From NCBI GenBank assembly GCA_965220105.1, contig OZ244811.1, forward strand, positions 3,472,001-3,536,000: a stretch of DNA of 64,000 nucleotides, written 5' to 3'. The notes under the pieces are model-generated. The model saw only the letters and a program-made list of their open reading frames with translations. It was not told the DNA's origin and searched no databases. The first letter of the stretch is position 1, and the number at the start of each line of letters is the position of its first letter. A program made the translations under genes and the position numbers. Below, piece after piece: positions 1 to 5,649 of the stretch. The stretch is from Bin87 sp965220105 (lineage in GTDB: Bacteria > Chloroflexota > Dehalococcoidia > Lucifugimonadales > UBA3495).

Positions 1-567
1 TGAATCGATGTCCCGCTGGTAGGTGGGGCTGCCCGGCCCCAGGTACCTTTCCATGTTGGCCCGGTCGGCGGGAATGCTGTCCAGGGACAGCAGCGCGCTG
101 TCCCGCAGCCACTCGAACAGGGGTAGCCACCGCTCCGTACTGTCCAAGACGAAGCCGTAGGGCGGCGCCGTTCGCACCGGCCCCGCTCCCGGCCAGCGCA
201 GCAGCCAGTATCGGCCGTCGGTCAGTATGCCCGTGCGGACGCCCTTGCCGTCGGTCTTGGAGAGTTCCAGGTATTCGTCCAGCTGGGCGACGTGGGCCGG
301 GTCGGGATTGAACCCGCCGGCCGTGCCGATGCGACGCTTGAATTCGACGAAGCTGTCCAGCGCGGTGAGGTCAACGGCCCGGCGGCTGCCGTCGGAGGGC
401 GGGTTTTCCTCGATGATCTCATCGGCGTTGGCCAGGCCGGTGAGGATGAGGAAATCCCGCACGGCGGTGGTGATGTTGGCCTCGGCCTCGAAGTTGTCGT
501 GCCGCCTGATGATGGCCGCGGCAGCATCCCGATAGCGCGGGTCGTTCACGTCCATGTGCGTAGCCAT
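1..567 (-). CDS. Type IIG-like restriction-modification enzyme, N-terminal part (truncated by window edge)
   Basis: This gene runs off the left edge; 189 codons are visible with no stop. Reading from the ATG at 567 the protein contains ANITTAVRDFLI, then a block in which an acidic IIEENPP stretch, a VDL and a FVEFKRR (about residues 50-80) form the E...D...ExK pattern of a PD-(D/E)xK nuclease fold. A TGILTDGRYWLLRWPG segment follows. As family knowledge, this arrangement is typical of the nuclease N-terminus of single-chain type IIG or Eco57I-like enzymes, where an adenine methylase domain follows. The methylase part is not in the window, so the assignment rests on the N-terminus only. It is the last visible gene of the minus-strand accessory element and would be its defence cargo. 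An alternative ATG lies four codons in, at 555. Confidence 0.7.
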   Translation of the reverse strand, partial: MATHMDVNDPRYRDAAAAIIRRHDNFEAEANITTAVRDFLILTGLANADEIIEENPPSDGSRRAVDLTALDSFVEFKRRIGTAGGFNPDPAHVAQLDEYLELSKTDGKGVRTGILTDGRYWLLRWPGAGPVRTAPPYGFVLDSTERWLPLFEWLRDSALLSLDSIPADRANMERYLGPGSPTYQRDIDS

Positions 568-591
568 GTCAGCAGTGTAACATTGAGGTCG

Positions 592-1028
592 TCACCCCGC
601 TGTTGGTGACCCTGAACCCAGCTTCGGCGGCATCCTTCCCGTCCCGTAGGCCTCTTGAATCTGCAGCGCCAACCACTCTCCAATCGTCCCGGCGTCTGGG
701 AGCGAAATGTTGGCCAGGAACCCGCTCTCCAGCGTGGTGATGCCCGATTCTACCGCCTCCACCTTGGCCCGGATGATCATCAGCAACGCCCGCCAGCGTT
801 GCCGGCAGGCCTGCTCCCAGGCGGACCGTTGTGCAGCCGCCGTCCGCCTGGAGTTGCGCGGCGTGCGGGCGTAGTCGTCGATCGACGGCATCAACAGCAT
901 GATCTATACCCGACGGCCAGACATGCTGAACGCTACCAGCGAACGGTCGCCCCGTGCTTGGCCAGCAACTCCTCGATGTCCGTCTTGGTCCTGGAGATGG
1001 GAACCCGGGTTCGCGCCGCGTAGGGCAT
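592..1028 (-). pseudogene. Broken element-encoded hypothetical protein (frameshift plus stop)
   Basis: An ATG at 1028 with an excellent ribosome site (GGAGGTG) opens a reading frame that starts MPYAARTRVPISRTKT and ends after 31 codons at a TAG (933-935). In another frame the sequence continues as VAFSMSGRRV, meets a second TAG, then runs as IMLLMPSIDDYARTPRNSRR to a stop at 592, giving a 102-residue open frame from 900. Read together the pieces look like one protein of about 140 residues with a helical C-terminal half (RQRWRALLMIIRAKVEAVE) whose N-terminal third has suffered a frameshift and a nonsense change within about 40 bases. The downstream part could still be translated from the ATG at 900 or 891. 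The function is unknown; the reconstruction is inference. Confidence 0.6.
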
Positions 1029-1032
1029 CCGC

Positions 1033-1506
1033 TCACCTCCTCCTGCGCCTGCTTCCAGCCATTGTCGACTCGGCCCAGGCTACGTCGTTCAACTGCTCTG
1101 GGGTAAATATTTCCACGTACGCCGCTCCGGTGTCCCGGTTGACCACCACCACGGCGACGTGAACGCCATCGCCACCCCGGCGCTTGCGCATGAAGTGCAG
1201 CGCATCGAACTCGTCCGGCGCTCCGGAGCGAAAGCCCACGTCGGCAATCCGTTCCCATCGCTCGGCGCTCTCGACGAAGACCCTGGTAACCATGTCGCCG
1301 TCAACCTCAGGGTGGACCACCATGAAGTCGTTGACCACGAGGTCCGTGGGGTCGAATTGCAGACGCCACTCCTGGCGCTGCAGCCACAGCTGGACGGCGC
1401 GATCCTCCTCAACGGCCGGTAGTGGTGGACCGTTGAACGCCTCCCGCAGTTCCTGGTCCCAAACGCGGTAGCGCCACGCGTCACGCAGATCATTCTGTTC
1501 CGACAT
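1033..1506 (-). CDS. Hypothetical element protein, 157 aa
   Basis: An acidic, Trp-rich soluble protein with no family I recognise. It begins MSEQNDLRDAWRYRVWDQEL; the middle holds an EWRLQFDPTDLVV segment and the C-terminus ends in a run of arginines (GSRRRRR). The ATG at 1506 is chosen over the one two codons upstream because GGAGG lies seven bases before it and would be too close for the other. That ribosome site is inside the end of the upstream 50-residue gene, so the two are probably translationally coupled. The stop lies only four bases before the broken gene at 1028. No zinc motif or membrane segment is seen. Confidence 0.7.
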   Translation of the reverse strand: MSEQNDLRDAWRYRVWDQELREAFNGPPLPAVEEDRAVQLWLQRQEWRLQFDPTDLVVNDFMVVHPEVDGDMVTRVFVESAERWERIADVGFRSGAPDEFDALHFMRKRRGGDGVHVAVVVVNRDTGAAYVEIFTPEQLNDVAWAESTMAGSRRRRR

Positions 1507-1508
1507 TG

Positions 1509-1661
1509 TCATTCCTCCGTTTCACCCTCGCAGACGCATTCCACATACAAATTGCAGTCGCAGAGGACCTCTGCGGTCCCGTCGCCGCCGAACACGATGG
1601 TACGACACTCCTTACAGTCATCGCCGCATCCGCACCGGCATTCATTGTTGACTTCGGTCAT
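1509..1661 (-). CDS. Very small Cys-rich protein, 50 aa
   Basis: A 50-residue frame starting MTEVNNECRCGCGDDCKECR, followed by a short hydrophobic piece and a second cluster CDCNLYVECVCEGE. Nine cysteines in 50 residues, arranged as CxCxC, CxxC and CxC pairs, suggest a zinc-binding or disulfide-rich mini-protein. The ATG at 1661 is preceded by GGAGAGGCA. Its stop overlaps the region just upstream of the next gene (ATGA type overlap with 1512), consistent with the tight operon. The CRCGCGxDCxxC motif recurs in the larger element protein at 8896-9375 (CRCGCGEDCAHCGD), which supports it as a real coding unit. Function unknown. Confidence 0.65.
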   Translation of the reverse strand: MTEVNNECRCGCGDDCKECRTIVFGGDGTAEVLCDCNLYVECVCEGETEE

Positions 1662-2015
1662 TGCCTCTCCACGCGCCCGTCGGCCAGCACGAACCGCCCG
1701 GCCTCGTCGTACACCTGGCCGTCCCGCAGCCTGCTGAGCAGCTCCAGGGATACGTCGGTGCGGACGTGCGGTCCCAGGGCTTCCAGGTTGAGCGCCGTCA
1801 TCGCGCAGTGGAAGCGCAGCGTTGCTTGGCAGCCCAACACCCGCACCTGGTCATCGGGTAGCAATTGCAACCCGCAGGGCTTGCACCGGCGCCAATCTTC
1901 GAAGGGGTCGTCCAGCAGACGGGGACCCACTCGGGCATGACGCGTTCGAATATGCCGTCCACCGTGGCCTTGACGCAAACCGCACCCGGTTCGTCCGGCT
2001 TGTGCCAGGTCAGGA
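1658..2015 (-). pseudogene. Frameshifted paralogue of the 2883-3269 gene
   Basis: The downstream part (about 1921 to 1658) encodes LLDDPFEDWRRCKPCGLQLL, a CxxC, and a tail TDVSLELLSRLRDG. This aligns with the intact neighbour at 2883-3269, which has DDPFDD, CHTC, GPEVRVHVSLDLLRRLRD in the same order. Upstream, the coding frame changes: about 2013-1925 reads IILTWHKPDEPGAVCVKATV in a different frame, so a single-base shift near 1915-1925 has probably separated the two halves. In the downstream frame an ATG at 1978 gives 106 codons but its first 20 residues (Arg/His rich) look out of frame. No good start codon is visible for the upstream frame. It could be a decaying duplicate or a sequence error. 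Confidence 0.5.
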
Positions 2016-2378
2016 TTATCGCCGGACTTCCCGCACCCGGGCGTATTGTTCCACGTCCGGAAAGTCCCCGTGGGCCTTGCAGAGTCCGATCGCTGCCCTG
2101 GCTAGTTCACGGCCGTACGTCCCCACGCTCACGGGTTCCCAGTGCGATTGGTGTTCGTGTCGGTCGCAGCCGTCGCAGAGGAACTCGACGATGCCCGGGG
2201 CGATGTCCAGGCTGGCCAGCACCGCCTCGAGAGTCCCTGACCCTTGTTGGCGAGCGAGCCAGGTTCGGACCTGGTCTTCGAGTTGGGGCAGTTGCCTGAA
2301 CAACGCGCGCACGTCTTGGTCCATGATCTCCAGGGCAAGCCTCGCATTGGTCATCATGAGTAGTTGGTATAGGTCCAT
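2016..2378 (-). CDS. Hypothetical element protein, 120 aa, with a CxxC
   Basis: Soluble, helix-rich protein starting MDLYQLLMMTNARLALEIMD. It has one FLCDGCDRHEHQ motif near residue 70 (Cys-x2-Cys followed by His residues), which could bind a metal, and a WEPVSVGTYG segment after it. The ATG at 2378 is preceded by GAGG about ten bases upstream. It sits between the zinc-finger gene at 2385-2597, whose stop is only seven bases upstream of this start, and the frameshifted gene downstream. The TAA stop at 2016-2018 may itself mark a frameshift, because a good-looking frame continues past it. No named family recognised. Confidence 0.65.
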   Translation of the reverse strand: MDLYQLLMMTNARLALEIMDQDVRALFRQLPQLEDQVRTWLARQQGSGTLEAVLASLDIAPGIVEFLCDGCDRHEHQSHWEPVSVGTYGRELARAAIGLCKAHGDFPDVEQYARVREVRR

Positions 2379-2384
2379 GGTCAG

Positions 2385-2597
2385 TTAGCCTCGCGTTCGA
2401 GTATCGGGGTTGGCCCTGGCGGCCGCGGCGCTGCGCACCCGGGCCTTGTGGAAGTTGCGGCGCATTGCTCCTCCGGTCGACACCATGCAGCGCCACCCGG
2501 GCTCGGCGCCGCAGGTGGGGCACTGCACGGCCGCCGTCCGGTTGTTGCTACGGCGCGGCTGGCGCCAGGGTTCGGTGACGTTGGATTCAGGGTTCAT
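2385..2597 (-). CDS. Small phage-type zinc-finger protein, 70 aa
   Basis: The ATG at 2597 follows GGAG at suitable spacing; a longer open frame upstream is read-through of a repeat and is not used. The protein begins MNPESNVTEPWRQPRR and carries CPTCGAEPGWRC followed by GGAMRRNFHKARV, i.e. C-x2-C ... C ... H. As family knowledge, this CPxCGAxPGxxCxxxxG...H pattern is a small zinc-binding domain common in phage and plasmid proteins that probably contact nucleic acid. Two further copies of the same domain are found in the 85-residue protein at 5255-5512. The tail is Arg/Ala rich. Role in the element unknown, probably DNA binding. Confidence 0.7.
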   Translation of the reverse strand: MNPESNVTEPWRQPRRSNNRTAAVQCPTCGAEPGWRCMVSTGGAMRRNFHKARVRSAAAARANPDTRTRG

Positions 2598-2882
2598 CGT
2601 CTTGCTCCGGATCTGCGTTTCGTAACGCCAGTCCCACTTCCTCTTTTCGCCGTCGGACTTGGTGTGATTCGTCCGGCGGCGGTTTGTTTTCGCTTTGCGT
2701 TCGGATTCATCCTCTGCGGAGGTTGACCCGGCGACCCCACGGCGCGTGGAGGCCGCCGGCAACGACCGGGTGTGGAGCGGCCGTTGTCTGCTGGTTGGCC
2801 GCCGTCGCCCGGTCCATGGAAATTCACGCCCCAATCGGAACTTCTTGGTCCCGCAGACGGCGCGCATCGCATCCGGGCCTAC
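2598..2882 (-). other. Gap within the element, holding a degenerate duplicated tract
   Basis: About 285 bases without a convincing gene. It contains the degenerate copy (2791-2868) of the end of the DUF5679-like gene found intact at 3768-3926. A 36-residue frame (2707-2817, starting MDRATAANQQT) corresponds to the frame starting MDRSTAANQN at 3761 in the other copy, but it shows no further similarity and is not called as a gene. Confidence 0.5.
2791..2868 (-). repeat. Degenerate copy of a duplicated tract (pair with 3735-3813)
   Basis: This 78-base tract aligns to 3735-3813 with about ten mismatches and one missing base. It carries the coding remnant AVCGTKKFR, the C-terminal zinc-ribbon half of the small gene at 3768-3926, but the missing base puts the stop out of frame. 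It is a truncated duplication inside the element. Confidence 0.75.
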
Positions 2883-3269
2883 CTACCGCTCTACAGTCGC
2901 CGGCACCGGTCCGCCGTTCAGATCGTCCACGAGCTCGACGTCGCGCAGCCTCCGGAGCAGGTCCAGAGAAACGTGAACCCGAACCTCCGGCCCAGCGCCG
3001 CCCAGGTGCAGCAGGATCATTGAGCACTGGAAGCACATGGTCAGCGGGTAGCCGACGCAGTGCACCTGGTTGAGCTCCGGCAGCTGCGCGGGACAGGTGT
3101 GGCACTGCACGACGCGCTGGGGCAGGTCGTGGACCAACTCGGCGGTGTCGTCGAACGGGTCGTCCTGGATGTCGACGACGACCAACGGCTCCACTCGGTC
3201 GGAGACCGGTGTCCGTGTACGGATCCAAAATGCTTCACTGATGCGCCATCTGGTGTATATCGGAATCAT
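2883..3269 (-). CDS. Hypothetical element protein, 128 aa, CxxC pair; paralogue of 1658-2015
   Basis: The protein contains DDPFDDTAELVHDL, then VVQCHTCPAQL and, further on, MCFQCSM, making two Cys-x2-Cys pairs that could form a zinc ribbon. The C-terminus EVRVHVSLDLLRRLRD matches the paralogue at 1658-2015. The ATG at 3269 has GAGGTG about nine bases upstream; that sequence is within the end of the 27-codon frame at 3273-3356, so the two may be coupled. Family not recognised. The intact state here compared with the broken copy downstream suggests this is the functional member of the pair. Confidence 0.65.
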   Translation of the reverse strand: MIPIYTRWRISEAFWIRTRTPVSDRVEPLVVVDIQDDPFDDTAELVHDLPQRVVQCHTCPAQLPELNQVHCVGYPLTMCFQCSMILLHLGGAGPEVRVHVSLDLLRRLRDVELVDDLNGGPVPATVER

Positions 3270-3272
3270 CGC

Positions 3273-3356
3273 TCACGTCACCTCTTGGGGCTGCGCCGGC
3301 GTTTCCCGGGAAACGGCGGCGATTAGCGCCAGGTCGATCTGCTCTCTGGTTTTCAT
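3273..3356 (-). CDS. Possible 27-aa micro-protein
   Basis: A short frame beginning MKTREQIDLALIAAVSRETP, with GGAGG about ten bases before the ATG at 3356 and its TGA placed four bases before the next start. The sequence is plausible (amphipathic helix) and fills an otherwise empty gap in a tight operon, but it is too short to distinguish from chance on composition alone. Confidence 0.4.
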   Translation of the reverse strand: MKTREQIDLALIAAVSRETPAQPQEVT

Positions 3357-3361
3357 TTCGT

Positions 3362-3631
3362 TCAGTCCTCCGTCGAATCGCAGTAGTTGTGGTGAAAACG
3401 CCGCGGTTTCCACCAGTAGCCGAAAGCCGTGCCCGCCCGGAGTTCAGAGAGCTTGTAGAGTTCCCAGAACTTGACCAACACTTCTCTCCTCTCGTGGCAG
3501 TCCTCGCAGATGCCGTGCCAGCTCATATCCTCCCCGTTCATGTAGATGGCCAGCTCATCGTCGGGCTTCTCCGCGCCGCAATGCAGGCACGTTCCAGTCT
3601 TGGGCCGGTTTGTGAGGTGATGGACCGTCAT
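3362..3631 (-). CDS. Zinc-ribbon-like protein, 89 aa
   Basis: Starts MTVHHLTNRPKTGTCLHCGA at 3631, with GGAGGGGAG upstream of the ATG. Two Cys-x2-Cys pairs, TCLHCGAEK near residue 15 and GICEDCHERR near residue 48, are spaced like a single four-Cys zinc ribbon. The second half is helical and aromatic (FWELYKLSELR, GYWWKPRRFHHNYC). No named family; a nucleic-acid or protein adaptor role is only a guess from the zinc ribbon. It is one of the well-supported small genes of the element, with a good ribosome site and no overlap problems. Confidence 0.7.
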   Translation of the reverse strand: MTVHHLTNRPKTGTCLHCGAEKPDDELAIYMNGEDMSWHGICEDCHERREVLVKFWELYKLSELRAGTAFGYWWKPRRFHHNYCDSTED

Positions 3632-3761
3632 TGGATTTCTCCCCTCCGGTGGCGGTTGTTGCAACGTCGTGGTCAAGGATTGCGAGGTCTCGTTTCGCCG
3701 GCAGAAACCACCTGGTGAACGGGACGCCGGAGTTCTGGTTGGCCGCAGTCGACCGGTCCAT
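3555..3761 (-). CDS. Possible short relative of the 4343-4576 protein
   Basis: A 68-codon frame from an ATG at 3761 (MDRSTAANQ). Only its first part looks coding: NSGVPFTRWFLPAKRD matches NTGTPFTRWFPPAKPD in the intact 77-residue protein at 4343-4576. The second half overlaps the zinc-ribbon gene at 3362-3631 in another frame and looks like shadow sequence. It is probably a truncated duplicate; the DNA at its start is part of the duplicated tract 3735-3813. Confidence 0.35.
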   Translation of the reverse strand: MDRSTAANQNSGVPFTRWFLPAKRDLAILDHDVATTATGGEKSNDGPSPHKPAQDWNVPALRRGEARR

Positions 3762-3813
3762 TGAAATTCACCCCCCAATCCGAAACTTCTTGGTGCCGCA
3801 GACGGCGCACACC
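3735..3813 (-). repeat. Reference copy of a duplicated tract (pair with 2791-2868)
   Basis: This copy spans the last third of the small DUF5679-like gene (including its stop) and the first codons of the frame starting at 3761. The second copy at 2791-2868 is diverged and truncated, showing that a small piece of the element was duplicated about 900 bases away. Confidence 0.75.
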
Positions 3814-3926
3814 GCCCTGGTGGCGCCGCGTCCGTTCTTCATCGTCACCCGTTCGGCGTCGACGTTGTCGGTCTTCTCCTTGCACTTCACGCAGTAGATG
3901 AGGTCGGCGTTGTCGATGGTCGTCAT
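3768..3926 (-). CDS. DUF5679-like small zinc ribbon, 52 aa
   Basis: Reads MTTIDNADLIYCVKCKEKTD and continues through VTMKNGRGATRAV to CAVCGTKKFRIGG. The YCVKCxxK...VTMKNGRxA...CxVCGTKxFRIG pattern is, as family knowledge, the DUF5679 signature of tiny zinc-binding proteins common in phages and mobile elements; their function is not established. AGGAGG lies eight bases before the ATG at 3926. All four cysteines are present. A degenerate piece of the same gene sits at 2791-2868 and another remnant, outside the element, at about 61883-62040. Confidence 0.8.
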   Translation of the reverse strand: MTTIDNADLIYCVKCKEKTDNVDAERVTMKNGRGATRAVCAVCGTKKFRIGG

Positions 3927-4009
3927 TGGTCATTCCTCCTAAGTTTGTTCGGGGCGAGGCGACACCAATGGCGTCGCCGTTGTGGCCTCGGTCTCTGGTT
4001 GGGCCGGCA

Positions 4010-4342
4010 TCATGTCCTCTGGCCGCCCGACCGCAAGGAAGCCTCGACCCACGCGTTCATACAGGCGTGGCACACCACCTGGGGCGGGCCCTCATCGGCA
4101 GGCGTCTGCGTGTCCAGTTGCCAGGCGATTTCGTCCATGGCAGTCCGGTGGCCACAAGGCAGCTCCTTTTTCTGGCTGCGCAAGACTCGTTCGTACCGGC
4201 CGTGGGACGTTCCGATTGCGATAGCGTCGCTCCTGATCATCACACTCTCCCCTCGGGTGTCCAGGCGGCAGAGGATTTGGCCTTTCCACCTGGTGCAGCA
4301 GTCTGGCCCACATGGTGGGTTGCAGCGGTTTTTCGTCGTCAT
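4010..4342 (-). CDS. Hypothetical element protein, 110 aa, with CG-H/CxxC motifs
   Basis: The C-terminal 75 residues are well formed: IAIGTSHGRYERVLR, KELPCGHRTAMDEIAWQL and VVCHACMNAWVEASL, giving a C...H...CxxC set that may bind zinc. Two starts are possible. The ATG at 4342 overlaps the end of the preceding gene and has GGAGG eight bases upstream, giving an extra Cys-rich N-terminus (CNPPCGPDCC). The ATG at 4240 (MIRSDAIA) also has a good site (GGGGAG). The longer form is given. No known family; a micro-frame of 23 codons follows in 3937-4008 but is not called. Confidence 0.65.
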   Translation of the reverse strand: MTTKNRCNPPCGPDCCTRWKGQILCRLDTRGESVMIRSDAIAIGTSHGRYERVLRSQKKELPCGHRTAMDEIAWQLDTQTPADEGPPQVVCHACMNAWVEASLRSGGQRT

Positions 4343-4576
4343 TCAGTAGTCCTCCCCGAGCGGATCAAGTCCCTTGTCGGAGTGCGGCGGGAAGTCCATG
4401 TGGTCGGCGATGCACTCCCGGTCCGGCAACTCCCGGTCTGGCTTTGCCGGCGGGAACCACCTGGTGAATGGCGTGCCGGTGTTGGGCTCCACCATCTCCA
4501 CCGGTTGCCAGCCGAGGTCGCGGAGCTCCTGCTCCAGGTTGGTGATGGCGTCGCTCGCGTCGTTCGGATCAGTCAT
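4343..4576 (-). CDS. Hypothetical acidic element protein, 77 aa
   Basis: Small acidic protein beginning MTDPNDASDAITNLEQELRD, a likely helix, followed by GWQPVEMVEP, the conserved stretch NTGTPFTRWFPPAKPD and an acidic tail. The PFTRWFxPAK stretch is repeated in the short frame at 3555-3761, so it is a recurring unit of this element. GGAGACATCG precedes the ATG at 4576, and the stop is directly before the next start (4342). No cysteine motif and no recognised family. Confidence 0.65.
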   Translation of the reverse strand: MTDPNDASDAITNLEQELRDLGWQPVEMVEPNTGTPFTRWFPPAKPDRELPDRECIADHMDFPPHSDKGLDPLGEDY

Positions 4577-4595
4577 CGATGTCTCCTGTTTTCGT

Positions 4596-5033
4596 TCACG
4601 CCACGTACTCGTAGGCGGACCGCGGTATCGCCAGTTGAAACTCCGGCGGCTTCAGCTGTCCGGCCTCGATGAGCGCCTGGTAGAGTTCCATGGCCAGCGA
4701 CACGGCGGGCGGCCAGGGCAGGGGCAACTGTCCCTGCCGCAACAGCCTGGCCAATCGGCGCCGGATGCGGCTCCGGCGCCGGTCATCCGCGTCCCAGCGG
4801 TTGTGGCAGCGTTGGCACAAAGCGGCCAGGTTGAGCAGCGACGCCTGTTCCGGGCGCTTGTCCCACACGTGGGCCAGCGTGAGCGCCACGTGGCTGCCCG
4901 TTTCGGGATGCGGTTCGCCGTTGCGGGCGCCGCACCACTCGCACCGGTTCTGGGCCCGGTACTCGATGATGAACCGGCGGCGTAGCCTCCAGTCGTCGGG
5001 GTATCGTTGGGCCATGTCCTTGGGGATTGGCAT
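4596..5033 (-). CDS. HNH endonuclease, 145 aa
   Basis: An HNH nuclease of phage or mobile-element type. CEWCGARNGE near residue 32 gives the first zinc pair, VALTLAHVWDKRPE contains the catalytic His, and NLAALCQRCHNRWD gives the second zinc pair together with the final N-H of the HNH core. The N-terminus (RRRFIIEYRAQNR) and the basic RRRSRIRRRLARLL segment after the core would contact DNA. Such enzymes nick or cut DNA in packaging, homing or restriction. No terminase, portal or intron is visible beside it, so its target is unknown. The family call is firm because every core residue is present. Confidence 0.88.
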   Translation of the reverse strand: MPIPKDMAQRYPDDWRLRRRFIIEYRAQNRCEWCGARNGEPHPETGSHVALTLAHVWDKRPEQASLLNLAALCQRCHNRWDADDRRRSRIRRRLARLLRQGQLPLPWPPAVSLAMELYQALIEAGQLKPPEFQLAIPRSAYEYVA

Positions 5034-5039
5034 GGTTCT

Positions 5040-5246
5040 TCAGTCGTCTCCAAAGCGAGGCCGGAGCATGATCGGGTGGACGTCGCCGTCCGGAAACACG
5101 ACATCCATCTCGTAAACGTCGTTCGCCTCCGCGAACCAGACGGCCTCTTCCAGGTCCCCGAACTCGTGGACCTCGTCGCTGTCCATGGCAAACCGGTATT
5201 TCACCAGACCCTGTTCGGCGAAGACGATGTAGTTGATTTCTTCCAT
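5040..5246 (-). CDS. Small acidic hypothetical protein, 68 aa
   Basis: Begins MEEINYIVFAEQGLVKYRFA and continues with HEFGDLEEAVWFAEAN and MDVVFPDGDVHPIML, which looks like a compact alternating strand-helix fold. The ATG at 5246 has GAGGAG five bases upstream and is preferred to one four codons earlier. It is strongly acidic, as many anti-restriction and phage inhibitor proteins are, but nothing else supports such a role. The start lies just inside the end of the two-finger zinc protein at 5255-5512. Confidence 0.6.
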   Translation of the reverse strand: MEEINYIVFAEQGLVKYRFAMDSDEVHEFGDLEEAVWFAEANDVYEMDVVFPDGDVHPIMLRPRFGDD

Positions 5247-5254
5247 CGGGCTCC

Positions 5255-5512
5255 TCACTGATCGGTATGGACCCTCAATCTCCCCCGGTGGGGGTATAGG
5301 GACAGTGCGCCCGACGCTTTTCGGCAGGGCTCGCCGTATTCCGCTCCACAGCTGGGGCAGGGAAGGGGACGGTCAGCCAGCTTTGCACGGGGCGCATGTG
5401 GCAGGCGTTGCTGGCCGCTCATGGTCGTGCACTGCTCCCCGAATTCCGCGTGGCATGCGGTGCAATAAACGCTGAGCGGGCCCATTTCCAGGCGGGGCCG
5501 ATAGGGGTTCAT
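5255..5512 (-). CDS. Two-domain phage-type zinc-finger protein, 85 aa
   Basis: Carries two copies of the small zinc-binding domain also seen at 2385-2597. The first is CTACHAEFGEQC followed by SGQQRLPHAPR. The second is CPSCGAEYGEPC followed by SGALSLYPHRGR. Each has C-x2-C ... C ... H. As family knowledge, such repeats occur in phage and plasmid proteins and probably bind nucleic acid. The start (MNPYRPRLEMGPLSV) overlaps the end of the upstream 46-residue gene by four bases. Role not known. Confidence 0.75.
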   Translation of the reverse strand: MNPYRPRLEMGPLSVYCTACHAEFGEQCTTMSGQQRLPHAPRAKLADRPLPCPSCGAEYGEPCRKASGALSLYPHRGRLRVHTDQ

Positions 5513-5649
5513 GGCGCGACCTCCGTCAACGCAGCTGGTTGCTGCGACGGGCTCTGGATCAGGCAGCGCAGCTCGGTCCAGTGGCGCTGATAGCCGAACA
5601 CCAGGGGGCCAGGTTTGCCAGGCTGGGGTCTTACGAAGAGGTAGATCAA
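5509..5649 (-). CDS. Small protein, 46 aa, TTG start coupled to the primase gene
   Basis: Frame reading IYLFVRPQPGKPGPLVFGYQ then RHWTELRCLIQS. It starts at a TTG (5647-5649) that overlaps the TGA of the 972-residue gene (TTGA overlap), with GGGAGG seven bases upstream, and ends overlapping the next start. An ATG-only search misses it. The tight overlap on both sides supports it as a real coupled gene. Function unknown. Confidence 0.55.
   Translation of the reverse strand: MIYLFVRPQPGKPGPLVFGYQRHWTELRCLIQSPSQQPAALTEVAP

Noticed and set aside
592..1028. Selenocysteine or pyrrolysine recoding in the broken element gene
   Set aside because: Stops are TAG with an additional frameshift; a nonsense and frameshift decay is simpler, and no Pyl machinery is visible.
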